Shown: positions 17,458 to 25,921 of the stretch, one piece after another | How the letters are laid out: every line of letters starts with the position of its first letter | Position numbering within the stretch: position 1 is the stretch's first letter | DNA from: Acidobacteriota bacterium | GTDB lineage: Bacteria > Acidobacteriota > Terriglobia > Bryobacterales > Bryobacteraceae | Assembly (NCBI GenBank): GCA_025354525.1 | Contig: JANXMS010000224.1 | Span: 1-32,095 of the forward strand | Direction of reading: 5' to 3' | DNA: 32,095 nt | Notes under the pieces: model-generated | The model's database searches: none | What the model saw: only the letters and a program-made list of their open reading frames with translations | What the model was told of the DNA's origin: nothing | Position numbers and translations under genes: made by a program

Positions 17458-17957
17458 TAAGCTTCTATTGTGTCCTAATTCAAAGGCTGTTCGCGCGGAG
17501 TCGCAGATATGGCTGCTTCCGTATTGCCACCGCCGGTCTTGCCGGACGGCGGAGAAGTAGCTTCACGCCGGGTCGTCAAGCCGAGGGTGAGATCAAGGGA
17601 GCGGGTTGGATGGGACGACTCTGGACGGTTCGAGAAACGCCATTGAACGCCAAGCTATTCGATGGCACATGGAGACCGCAAGGATCCACGGCGATTTTTG
17701 CCGGGTTATGAAAATTCAGCCGATCCAGGGTGAACCGAAATGGGGCCCCGGCGTCTGGACCAATAAGATCGAGAACCCGCTATTCGACCGTGATCTTGGA
17801 ACCGGTATTCGGTTTGGGCTCCAGCCCCTCAATGGAAGTATCAATGAGGAGGCGGACACCTTAGAGGAACCCGACGCCGGCGGAGCGGAAATGGTTTTGA
17901 ACGGCTTCGGCGGTGCAGCCACAGGAGTTCGAGTTGGGCTTTTCGTCGGTCAGAGTT

Positions 17958-19145
17958 TTAGTTTATCTTCTGGCCTGCGATCCAGGTTCCGTGGACTTGG
18001 CAGACGTCGTCGAGCAGGATAATGTCGGCGGCTTTGCCGGGGCGAAGGCTGCCGAGTTCGTCGTCGACGCCGAGGATTTCGGCGGGGGTTAGCGAGGCCA
18101 TGCGGATGGCTTGCCAGAGGGGGACGCGGGTGGCTTGTTGGAAGATGCGGACCATTTCGTCCATGGCGAAGACGGAGGAGGCGAGGGCGGTGCCATCGGG
18201 GATGCGGGCTTCGCGATCCTTAACGACGGTGACCATGCCGTGGCGGGGGCCGAAGGTGTATTCGCCGTCGGGCATGCCGGTGGCGCGCATGGCGTCGGAG
18301 ATGATGGCGAGTTTTTCGTAGCCTTTGTTGCGGAACGCGAGGAGCATCATTTCGCGGGAGAGGTGTTTGCCGTCGGTGATGAGTTCGCTGGAGAGACGGT
18401 CTTCGAGGTAGACGGCTTCGACGATGCCGGCGGAGCGGGGGTTGGGGGTGCCGCGCCAACGGTTATTCATGGCGTCGGTCATGGCGCAGTAAAGATGGGT
18501 GGCGTGGGAGGCGCCCCAGTCGAGGGCTTCGACGATTTCGTGATACAGGGCTTCGCTATGGCCGACGGAGGGGATGATGCCTTGGCGGCGGAGGGCTTCA
18601 ATGAGGGGCCGGGCGCCGGGGAGTTCCGGGGCGAGGGTCATGGTCGAGAGGGGGCCGTGTTCGAGGAGTTCGCGCCACTCGGCTTCGACGGGGGGACGGA
18701 CGAATTCGGGGAGGTGGCAGCCGCGTTTGGACTGGCAGAGATAGGGGCCTTCGATGTGAGCGCCGAGGGCGCGGGCGGTGGTTAGGGGGCCGGAGCGGTA
18801 GGCGTTGATGGCTTCGAGGCAGGCGATGATTTCGGGGTGGGAGGCGGTGGCAGTGGTGGGGCAGAGGGCGGTGACGCCGTGGCGGGCATGGTAGGCGAAG
18901 ACGCGGTGGAGGTCTTCTGGGGTTGCGTCCATGAAGTCGGAACCGTCAGCACCGTGGACGTGGATATCGATGAAGCCGGGGGAGACGTGGAGACCGGTCG
19001 CGTCAATTACGGTGCAATCGGGGGGGACTTCGGCCCAAGGGCCGGCGTAGGTTATACGGCCAGCTTGGGCAAGGACGAGGGAATCGGGGACGGGACCGGA
19101 ATCGGTGATGAGGGTTCCGTGGACGAAGGCTAGGCGGTCAGGCAA
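17958..19145 (-). CDS. nagA: N-acetylglucosamine-6-phosphate deacetylase
   Basis: VSPGFIDIHVHGADGSDFMD, GAHIEGPYL, SVGHSEA, ATHLYCAM, ISDAMRATGMPDGEY, GSLRPGKAADIILLD. TTG start inferred at 19145. Confidence 0.92.
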   Translation of the reverse strand: MPDRLAFVHGTLITDSGPVPDSLVLAQAGRITYAGPWAEVPPDCTVIDATGLHVSPGFIDIHVHGADGSDFMDATPEDLHRVFAYHARHGVTALCPTTATASHPEIIACLEAINAYRSGPLTTARALGAHIEGPYLCQSKRGCHLPEFVRPPVEAEWRELLEHGPLSTMTLAPELPGARPLIEALRRQGIIPSVGHSEALYHEIVEALDWGASHATHLYCAMTDAMNNRWRGTPNPRSAGIVEAVYLEDRLSSELITDGKHLSREMMLLAFRNKGYEKLAIISDAMRATGMPDGEYTFGPRHGMVTVVKDREARIPDGTALASSVFAMDEMVRIFQQATRVPLWQAIRMASLTPAEILGVDDELGSLRPGKAADIILLDDVCQVHGTWIAGQKIN

Positions 19146-19173
19146 AGAATTTCCTCTTCCCCTGAGTGTACGC

Positions 19174-19890
19174 CTAGGATTTGCTGCGGACGGTGCCGAG
19201 GCCGCCATCGACGCCGAAGGTTTGACCGGTGATCCAGGCGTTGGCGGGGTCGAGGAGGAAGGCAATCATATTGGCGACGTCCTGAGCGGTGCCGAGGCGG
19301 CCGAGTGCGTGCATGGCGGTGGACGCTTTGGCGGCGGCTTCGTTGGCGGTGATGCGGGCGGTAAGGGGGGTGTCGGTGAGGCCGGGGGCGACGCAGTTGA
19401 CGCGGATGTTGCGGGAGGCGTAGGTGGCGGCGGCGGAGAGGGTGAGGCCGATGATGCCGGCTTTGGCGGCGGCGATGGCTTCGTGGTTTTGGAGGCCGAG
19501 GCGGGCGGCGGCGGAGGAGACGAGCACGACGGCACCGCCGGTGGCCATCATGGATTTGACGGCACCGCGGAGGACGTAAAAGGCGGAATCGAGATTGGTG
19601 CGGAGGACGGCGGACCACTCGTCGTCGGTGGTGATGTGGGCGGGTTTTAGGAGGAGGGAGCCGACGCAGTTGGCGACGCCGTCTATGGGGCCGGATTGGG
19701 CGAAGACGTCGGCTACTTCGGCGGGGGAGGTCGAGTCGGCGAGGAGAGGGGGGGTGCCGAGAGCGCTGGAGAGGAGTGCCAGTTTGTGGGGGTCGCGGGC
19801 GGAGGCGAGGACGGTGTGGCCGCGGGCGAGGAGGGTATGCGCGAGGGCTGACCCGATACCGCCCGTGGCACCGAATATTAGATACGTCAA
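19174..19890 (-). CDS. Short-chain dehydrogenase/reductase
   Basis: LTYLIFGATGGIGSALA (TTG start), VSSAAARLGLQNHEAIAAAKAGIIGLTLSAA, RVNCVAPGLTDTPLT. Confidence 0.9.
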   Translation of the reverse strand: MTYLIFGATGGIGSALAHTLLARGHTVLASARDPHKLALLSSALGTPPLLADSTSPAEVADVFAQSGPIDGVANCVGSLLLKPAHITTDDEWSAVLRTNLDSAFYVLRGAVKSMMATGGAVVLVSSAAARLGLQNHEAIAAAKAGIIGLTLSAAATYASRNIRVNCVAPGLTDTPLTARITANEAAAKASTAMHALGRLGTAQDVANMIAFLLDPANAWITGQTFGVDGGLGTVRSKS

Positions 19891-21413
19891 AGGGTTTCCT
19901 CGCTTTGAGTGATGGGTCGGAGACGATTGAGATTTTTGATTTGAAGGAGCATGCGGGGATTTTTTGCCAGTTTGTCGCGGTGTTTTTCGAGGTATTGCCA
20001 GTACATTGTGGTGAAGGGACAGGCTTTGTCGCCTTCGCGTTGGGCGGGGTCGTAAGGGCAGCCGGAGCAGTAGTTGGACATCCTGTCGATGTACTTGCCG
20101 GAGGCGACGTAGGGTTTGGAGGCCATGATGCCTCCGTCGGCGTATTGGCTCATGCCTAGGGTGTTGGGGAGTTCGACCCATTCGACGGCGTCGACGTAGA
20201 CGGCGAGGTACCATTCGTGAACTTGCTTCGGATCGATACCGGCAAGGAGGCAATAGAGGCCGGTGACCATAAGGCGTTGAATGTGGTGAGCGTAGCCGTA
20301 GTCGAGGGTTTGACGGAGGGTGTGTTTGAGGCAGTTCATCTCCGTTTTGCCGGTCCAGAACCATTTGGGCAGGGGTTCGGTAGCGCCCATTTCGTTGCGG
20401 TCGGCGTAATCGGGCATGTAGTGCCAATAGATTCCACGGACGTATTCGCGCCAGCCGATGATTTGGCGGATAAAGCCTTCGGCTTGGGGCAGGGAGACGT
20501 TGCCGGCGTAATAGGCGGCTTCGGCGGCGGCGACGACTTGGCGGGGGTGGAGAAGTTTGAGGTTCATCGCGGCGGAGAGGCGCGAGTGATAGAGCCAGGG
20601 TTCGGCAGTCCACATGGCGTCCTGGAATTCGCCAAAGCGGTAAAGGCGGTGTTCGATGAAGTCAGCGAGGGCGGCCTCGGCTTCTTCGGGAGTCACGGGC
20701 CAATCGAAATGTTCGAGCGAGCCAGGATGGCGGCTGAAGCGGTATTCGACGAGTTCGAGGACGAATTTGGTCGTGCAGTCCCGTTCGAATTGGAGGGGGG
20801 CTTTGAGCTGGCCGGGGCCGGATTTGGGGAGGCTACCGCGATTTTCGGTGTCGAAGTTCCAGCGCCCCCCGAGTGGATCCTTACCTTCGAGCAGGACCTT
20901 GTGTTTGCGGCGCATTTCGCGGTAGAAGAACTCCATACGGAGCTGTTTTCGCCCGGAGGCCCAGGATTTGAATTCGTCAGTGGAACAGAAGAAAGTTCGG
21001 TCGGGGCGGATTTCGAGCAGGATGTCGGCTTTTTTCGCGGCGAGTTTGAGTTCAGAAAGGACGCGGTAGTCGCCGGGTTCGACAAGGATCAGTTTGGCGG
21101 GGCGGAACTGAGTGACGGCGCTTGCGAGTTCTTTGCGGAGGGAGTGGCTGTTGGAGAAATCATCAAGGCGGCGATAGAAGACGCAGACGCCTTTTTGGGT
21201 CAGGCGCTGTTCGAAGTGGCGCATGGCAGAGAGGAAGAGGGCGATCCGGATTTTGTGGGACCAGACATGAGTTGACTCTTCGGCGGCTTCGGCCATCCAA
21301 ACGGCGTCTTTACTGCGATCGAAGCCGTCAAACGCCGCCGAGTCTTCGTTGAGTTGATCGCCCAAGACGATGACCAGATTCCGCATAAACAAACAGATGC
21401 GGCCGAATTGCAA
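19887..21413 (-). CDS. Cryptochrome/photolyase-related protein (FeS-BCP / prokaryotic (6-4) photolyase type)
   Basis: LVIVLGDQLNEDSAAF N-terminus; GWREYVRGIYWHYMP; EMNCLKHTLRQTLDYGYAHHIQRLMVTG; CSGCPYDPAQREGDKAC (Cx2Cx12C). Confidence 0.92.
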   Translation of the reverse strand: MQFGRICLFMRNLVIVLGDQLNEDSAAFDGFDRSKDAVWMAEAAEESTHVWSHKIRIALFLSAMRHFEQRLTQKGVCVFYRRLDDFSNSHSLRKELASAVTQFRPAKLILVEPGDYRVLSELKLAAKKADILLEIRPDRTFFCSTDEFKSWASGRKQLRMEFFYREMRRKHKVLLEGKDPLGGRWNFDTENRGSLPKSGPGQLKAPLQFERDCTTKFVLELVEYRFSRHPGSLEHFDWPVTPEEAEAALADFIEHRLYRFGEFQDAMWTAEPWLYHSRLSAAMNLKLLHPRQVVAAAEAAYYAGNVSLPQAEGFIRQIIGWREYVRGIYWHYMPDYADRNEMGATEPLPKWFWTGKTEMNCLKHTLRQTLDYGYAHHIQRLMVTGLYCLLAGIDPKQVHEWYLAVYVDAVEWVELPNTLGMSQYADGGIMASKPYVASGKYIDRMSNYCSGCPYDPAQREGDKACPFTTMYWQYLEKHRDKLAKNPRMLLQIKNLNRLRPITQSEETL

Positions 21414-21432
21414 AAAGCGATAAAGTTTTCAA

Positions 21433-22398
21433 ATGGCTACTCATCTGCGCTGGGGCGTTCTCAGCACCTCTAAATTCTTTTCGACGAAGGTTTTGCCGGC
21501 ATTCGCGGGTTGCGAAGTGGCTCGGCTCGAGGCGATCGCGAGCCGGAGCCCGGAGAAGGCTAAGTTGCTGGGGATTGGTCGGGTTTTCGACAGTTATGAG
21601 GCGCTGCTGGCGGACCCGTTGATTGACGCGGTGTATATTCCGCTGCCGAACCATTTGCATGTGGAATGGGCGATGGCGGCGGCGCGGGCGGGGAAGCATG
21701 TGTTGTGCGAAAAGCCGCTGTCGGTGACGGTGGCGGAGGCTGAGCAGTTGATGGGCGTTCAGCGGGAGACGGGCGTTCAGATAGGTGAGGCGTTCATGGT
21801 GGCGACGCATCCGCAGTGGTTGCTGGCGCGGCAGTGGGTGCGGGACGGAAAGATCGGAGAGTTGCGGGCGATTCAAGGGTTTTTCAGTTATACGAACGTG
21901 GACCCGAATAACATTCGGAACAAGGCGGATTTTGGTGGCGGGGCGTTGATGGACATTGGCTGTTACCCGATTTTCACTTCGCGGTTTGTGGCCGAGAGGG
22001 AGCCGCGGCGGGTGTTGGGGTTGCTTGAACGGGATGCGACGTTTGGGACGGACCGGCTGACGACGGCGGTGCTGGATTTCGAGGGTTGCCAGGCAACGTT
22101 TACCTGTTCGACGCAACTGTTCCCATACCAGAAGATGCATTTCTACGGGACAAAGGGGCATATTGAGATGGAGATTCCGTTTAATGCGCCGCCGGATAAG
22201 CCGTGCCGAATTTTCTTGAATGGGGAGGCGGCGGAGTTGCCGGTGATGGACCAGTACACGGTGGAGTTTGATGAGTTTTCGCGGGCGGTGTTGGAGGGAA
22301 GGACGGTGGCGGTGCCGGTGGATATCGCGGTGGGAAATATGCGCGTGATTGAAGGGGTATTTCGGTCGGCGGCGGAGGGGGGCTGGGTAACGCTGTGA
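21433..22398 (+). CDS. Gfo/Idh/MocA-family oxidoreductase
   Basis: RWGVLSTSKF..., AVYIPLPNHLHVEWAMAAARAGKHVLCEKPLSVT, GGGALMDIGCYPI. Confidence 0.93.
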   Translation: MATHLRWGVLSTSKFFSTKVLPAFAGCEVARLEAIASRSPEKAKLLGIGRVFDSYEALLADPLIDAVYIPLPNHLHVEWAMAAARAGKHVLCEKPLSVTVAEAEQLMGVQRETGVQIGEAFMVATHPQWLLARQWVRDGKIGELRAIQGFFSYTNVDPNNIRNKADFGGGALMDIGCYPIFTSRFVAEREPRRVLGLLERDATFGTDRLTTAVLDFEGCQATFTCSTQLFPYQKMHFYGTKGHIEMEIPFNAPPDKPCRIFLNGEAAELPVMDQYTVEFDEFSRAVLEGRTVAVPVDIAVGNMRVIEGVFRSAAEGGWVTL

Positions 22399-22658
22399 GC
22401 CCAAAGGCTAAGTTGCTGTGGCTGGGGCTGGGGGCGGGGCCGGCGTATGCGTTGGTGGCGCTGTTTGCGTTGAAGGTTTTAAAGATTGGGGCGATTCAGT
22501 TTGGGATGTTCAGCGTGATAGTGGCTTGTGTTTATGCGTTTTGGCTGGCGGGGGCGGCGCGGGAGTATGCGGAGTCGCCGGAGCCGTTGACGCCGGAGGC
22601 GAAGAAGGCGGGGGAGGAGGCGATGGAGCGGTTGGTGGCGCGGAAGAAGAAGCGGTAG
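22395..22658 (+). CDS. Small two-TM membrane protein (GTG start)
   Basis: MSPKAKLLWLGLGAGPAYALVALFALKVLKIGAIQFGMFSVIVACVYAFWLAG...; 4-bp GTGA overlap with the upstream stop. Confidence 0.65.
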   Translation: MSPKAKLLWLGLGAGPAYALVALFALKVLKIGAIQFGMFSVIVACVYAFWLAGAAREYAESPEPLTPEAKKAGEEAMERLVARKKKR

Positions 22659-22667
22659 TCTGGGTAA

Positions 22668-23067
22668 ATGGTTACTGAGGCGGAGTATTTGGCTTATCGG
22701 GGGAAGCCGAATTGTGAGTATGTCGATGGGGTGATGATTCCGAAGGCTTGGGGGACTTACAAGCATGGGTCGGTTCGTGCCCGACGTGGCGGTGCAACGG
22801 CGGGAGGCGATTCAGGATCCGAACGCGAAGTTGCCGATTTATCTGTGTGTCGAGATTCTTTCGCCGAGGGAACGGCTTGGCGAAATGCTGGCCAAGGGCG
22901 AGGCTTACTATAACTGGGGCGTGCCGTATTTCTGGGTTATGGACCCGGAGACGTGGATCGCTGGGAGCTATGCGAAGGGCGAGCATCCGAAAGAGGTTGC
23001 GGTGGATGGCGAATTGACGGCGGGCAAAATTTCGATTGCGATGGTTGAGATTGTTTCGGAGATTTAG
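22668..23067 (+). pseudogene. Uma2-family endonuclease-like gene, frameshifted by an internal deletion
   Basis: MVTEAEYLAYRGKPNCEYVDGVMIPKAWGTYKHG then, in the +1 frame, GRFVPDVAVQRREAIQDPNAKLPIYLCVEILSP...; aligns to the intact copy at 23085 with 92 bp missing. Confidence 0.85.
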
Positions 23068-23084
23068 TAAGGTAATCTTGGGAT

Positions 23085-23594
23085 ATGGCTACGCAGGAGA
23101 CGTTGGTTTCAGAAGCGGAGTATTTGGCTTACAGCGGCAAGCCGAATTGCGAATATTTTGATGGGGTGATGGTTCCGAAGGCCATGGGGACACGAAAGCA
23201 CGGGAAGGTTCAGTGGTGGCTTTGCCAGTTGCTGAGTCAGCGAGCGGCTGGGTTTGAGCCGTTAAGCGAGCAGACCGTTCGGCTGCGCGAGGGAAAGTTT
23301 TTAATGCCCGACGTGGCGGTGCAGCGGCTGGATGCGATTCAGGATCCGTACCCCGAACTGCCCATTCATTTGTGTGTCGAGATCCTTTCGCCGGGGGATC
23401 GATTGGGGGAGACGTTGGCGAAGGGCGAGGCTTACCATGACTGGGGTGTCCCGTACTTTTGGGTGGTGGACCCGGAGACGCGGCAGGCTTGGAACTATGC
23501 CAAGGGCGAGTTTCCGAGAGAAGTTTCGGCTGACGGGGAGTTGACGGCGGGCGAGATTTCGATTTCGATGGTCGAGATTTTTTCGGTGCTTTAG
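23085..23594 (+). CDS. Uma2-family (DUF820) putative restriction-endonuclease-fold protein
   Basis: VSEAEYLAYSGKPNCEYFDG...LMPDVAVQR...LPIHLCVEILSPGDRLGETLAKGEAYHDWGVPYFWVVDPETR. Confidence 0.92.
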   Translation: MATQETLVSEAEYLAYSGKPNCEYFDGVMVPKAMGTRKHGKVQWWLCQLLSQRAAGFEPLSEQTVRLREGKFLMPDVAVQRLDAIQDPYPELPIHLCVEILSPGDRLGETLAKGEAYHDWGVPYFWVVDPETRQAWNYAKGEFPREVSADGELTAGEISISMVEIFSVL

Positions 23595-24685
23595 TGCGGT
23601 ATTTGATTCTGTTCCCTGCCCTGCTGCTGGCGCAAGGTGACTTGTTTGAACAGGGCAACCAGCTTTTGCAACGGGGGCAACTGGCGGGGGCGGAGCAGGC
23701 GTATCGGACGCACTTGAAGACGCATCCGGGGCACGTGGAGGCGTTGGCGAATTTGGGGGCGGTGCTGAGTCGGCGGGAGGAGTTTGGCGAGGCAGTGGTG
23801 CAGTATCGGAAGGCGCTGCAATTGCGGCCTTCGCTGGGGCCGTTGCATTTGAATTTGGGGCTGGCTTACTTCAAGACGCAGCAGTGGGGGCCGGCGGTGG
23901 GGGAGTTCGACGCGTTTCTGAAGGTGCAAGCGGGGCATCGGCAGACGATGCAGCTACGGGCATTGGCTTTGCTGGAGCTGGAACGGTACCCGGAGGCGGC
24001 GGTGGCGTTTGAAGGACTTATGCCGAGCGCGGACCCCACGATTCCGCTGGGGCTGGCTACGGCCTATTTGCGGAGCAATCGAGCGGCAGAGGCGCAGAAG
24101 CTTTTGGTGCCGTTGATGGAGCAGGCCAAGAGCCCGGAGTTGCTGCTGGCGATGGGGCAGGCGCTGCTTGTCGAAGAGCGGTTCGACGAGGCGTTGGAGA
24201 CGCTGCTGCAAGCGCGGGCTTTGCAGCCGAAGCTGCCGACATTGGCTTTGCATTTGGGGGCGGTGTACTGGCGGAAGAAGGACGTTGACAAGGCGTTGGC
24301 GGAGTGGCGGACGGAATTGGAGACGGTGCCGGAGAGCGTGCAGGGGCTGTTTACGTTGGGGGCGGCGTTGGCGATGGCGAATCGAGACAAGGTGGAAGCG
24401 GAGAGTTTGCTGCGGGAGGCGGTGCGGCGGAAGCCGAAACACGCGCGGGCGAACTACCAGTTGGCTAAACTGGTGTGGCAGAAGAACAAGAACCCGGAGG
24501 CGGTGGTTTGTCTGGAGCGAGCGATTGGAGCGGATGGGGATTATCGCGAGGCGCATTATCTGTTGGCGACTGTTTACCAGGCGCTAGGTCGGAAGGCGGA
24601 GGCCGCGCGGGAGTTCGCCGCGGTGAAGCGGCTTTCGGCCAAGGAGCTCGCTACGCAGCAGGATTTATTTTCGGAGTCGCAGTAG
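23594..24685 (+). CDS. Tetratricopeptide repeat protein, secreted
   Basis: Signal peptide MRYLILFPALLLAQG (GTG start), then repeated TPR motifs (AEQAYRTHLKTHPGHVEALANLGAVLSRREEFGEAVVQYRKALQLRP). Confidence 0.9.
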   Translation: MRYLILFPALLLAQGDLFEQGNQLLQRGQLAGAEQAYRTHLKTHPGHVEALANLGAVLSRREEFGEAVVQYRKALQLRPSLGPLHLNLGLAYFKTQQWGPAVGEFDAFLKVQAGHRQTMQLRALALLELERYPEAAVAFEGLMPSADPTIPLGLATAYLRSNRAAEAQKLLVPLMEQAKSPELLLAMGQALLVEERFDEALETLLQARALQPKLPTLALHLGAVYWRKKDVDKALAEWRTELETVPESVQGLFTLGAALAMANRDKVEAESLLREAVRRKPKHARANYQLAKLVWQKNKNPEAVVCLERAIGADGDYREAHYLLATVYQALGRKAEAAREFAAVKRLSAKELATQQDLFSESQ

Positions 24686-25458
24686 CGTTCGGGTGCGCGC
24701 CTTGTCATAAAGACAAGACGGGGGGGCTGCATCCGCAGGCGCTGCGGGCGTACGACGGGGTGGGATTTGCGGGGAAGACGCTGCGGGAGAAGGGCGGGGT
24801 GACGTATGCGTATACGGACAAGGGCGTGACGATTACGGAGGGCGGGCAGAAGACGGAGGCGGTGATTCAGTGGATGTTCGGGGCCGGGCACCAGGCGAAG
24901 ACGCCGGTGTTGGAGGTGAATGGGGAGTGGGTGGAACACCGCGTGAGTTGGTACGCGGGGCCGAATAAGCTGAGCTTGACGCCGGGGCATTCGTTTGGGA
25001 CGCCGGCGGATGGAGAAGCGGCTCTGGGGGTGGTGCAGTCGAAGGTGAACGCGGAACGGTGTTTTGGGTGCCACCGGACGGGAGAGACGCCGGGGGTGCA
25101 ATGCGGGGCGTGCCATGACCCGAAGGCGGCGCATCCGGCGAAGGCGAGCAAGGAGGTTGAGCTGTGCGCGGGATGCCATCGGGCTCCAAACCCGACGGCG
25201 GTATCGGCGACGCCGGAGATGGACGACCCGATGAGCGTGCGGTTTGCGCCGGTGGGGTTACAGGCGAGTCAGTGTTTTAAGTCGGGGACACTTACTTGTG
25301 TTAGCTGTCATGATCCTCATCAGCCGGTTAAGGCGAACGTGGACGTGGTTTGTAAGAGTTGCCACGCGAAGGCCGAGCCCGCTGGGTGTGCGGGGTGCCA
25401 CATGCCGAAGGCGAGCCCGACGCCGTTTTTAACGTTTACCGACCACCGGATTCGTTAG
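24667..25458 (+). CDS. Multiheme c-type cytochrome (7 CxxCH motifs); start uncertain
   Basis: CAPCH, CFGCH, CGACH, CAGCH, CVSCH, CKSCH and CAGCH in one frame. The track ORF opens at 24475, deep inside the TPR gene; 24667 (ATT) is a tentative start. Confidence 0.82.
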   Translation: MFGVAVAFGCAPCHKDKTGGLHPQALRAYDGVGFAGKTLREKGGVTYAYTDKGVTITEGGQKTEAVIQWMFGAGHQAKTPVLEVNGEWVEHRVSWYAGPNKLSLTPGHSFGTPADGEAALGVVQSKVNAERCFGCHRTGETPGVQCGACHDPKAAHPAKASKEVELCAGCHRAPNPTAVSATPEMDDPMSVRFAPVGLQASQCFKSGTLTCVSCHDPHQPVKANVDVVCKSCHAKAEPAGCAGCHMPKASPTPFLTFTDHRIR

Positions 25459-25902
25459 GAGGTCGTAGCGGAGGTCGACTTTGTCGAAGCCGTGGCGGTA
25501 GCCTTGGGGCCAGTAGGCGATACGCTCAAAGCCGCAGTGTTCGAAGAACGGGGCGATGTGAGGGGTGGTATCGACGGTGACGTAGCGGGGGGCGTTTTTG
25601 GCGGCGGCGATTTTGGCGAGGCGGTATTCGAGCAGACGGCGGCCGAATCCTCGACCATGATGGTCTCGATGGACCATGCCGAAGACGAGATAGGCGATGT
25701 TATGGAAGTCGTCGATTTCGAAGCCGCCGAAGCCGAGGACGGCGTCGTGGTCGGTGAGGACGTAGAGGGGGCAGGAGAGATCGTGAAGAGTTTGTTTGAG
25801 CCAGGCTTCTTCGGCGGGGGCGAAGTATTCGGGGACATTACTGCGGAAGACCGTGAGGACGGCGGAAAGATGGGAGGGGCGATAGCGACGGAATCGAATC
25901 AC
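25429..25902 (-). CDS. GNAT-family N-acetyltransferase
   Basis: MIRFRRYRPSHLSAVLTVFRSN...LGFGGFEI...LVFGMVHRDHHGRGFGRRLLEYRLAKI...FFEHCGFE. Confidence 0.9.
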   Translation of the reverse strand: MIRFRRYRPSHLSAVLTVFRSNVPEYFAPAEEAWLKQTLHDLSCPLYVLTDHDAVLGFGGFEIDDFHNIAYLVFGMVHRDHHGRGFGRRLLEYRLAKIAAAKNAPRYVTVDTTPHIAPFFEHCGFERIAYWPQGYRHGFDKVDLRYDLLTNPVVGKR

Positions 25903-25921
25903 CCCTCCATGTTAGTTGAAG

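Noticed and set aside
15778-17460. 560-aa plus-strand ORF opposite the IlvD/Edd gene
   Set aside because: Gly/Ala/Asp/Glu/Val-rich low-complexity translation typical of the antisense frame of a high-GC gene; the minus-strand product is a clear IlvD/Edd enzyme.
19891-20613. Upstream part of the 479-aa minus ORF preceding the SDR domain
   Set aside because: Arg/Pro-rich frame lying in the photolyase-related gene; the SDR starts at the TTG near 19890.
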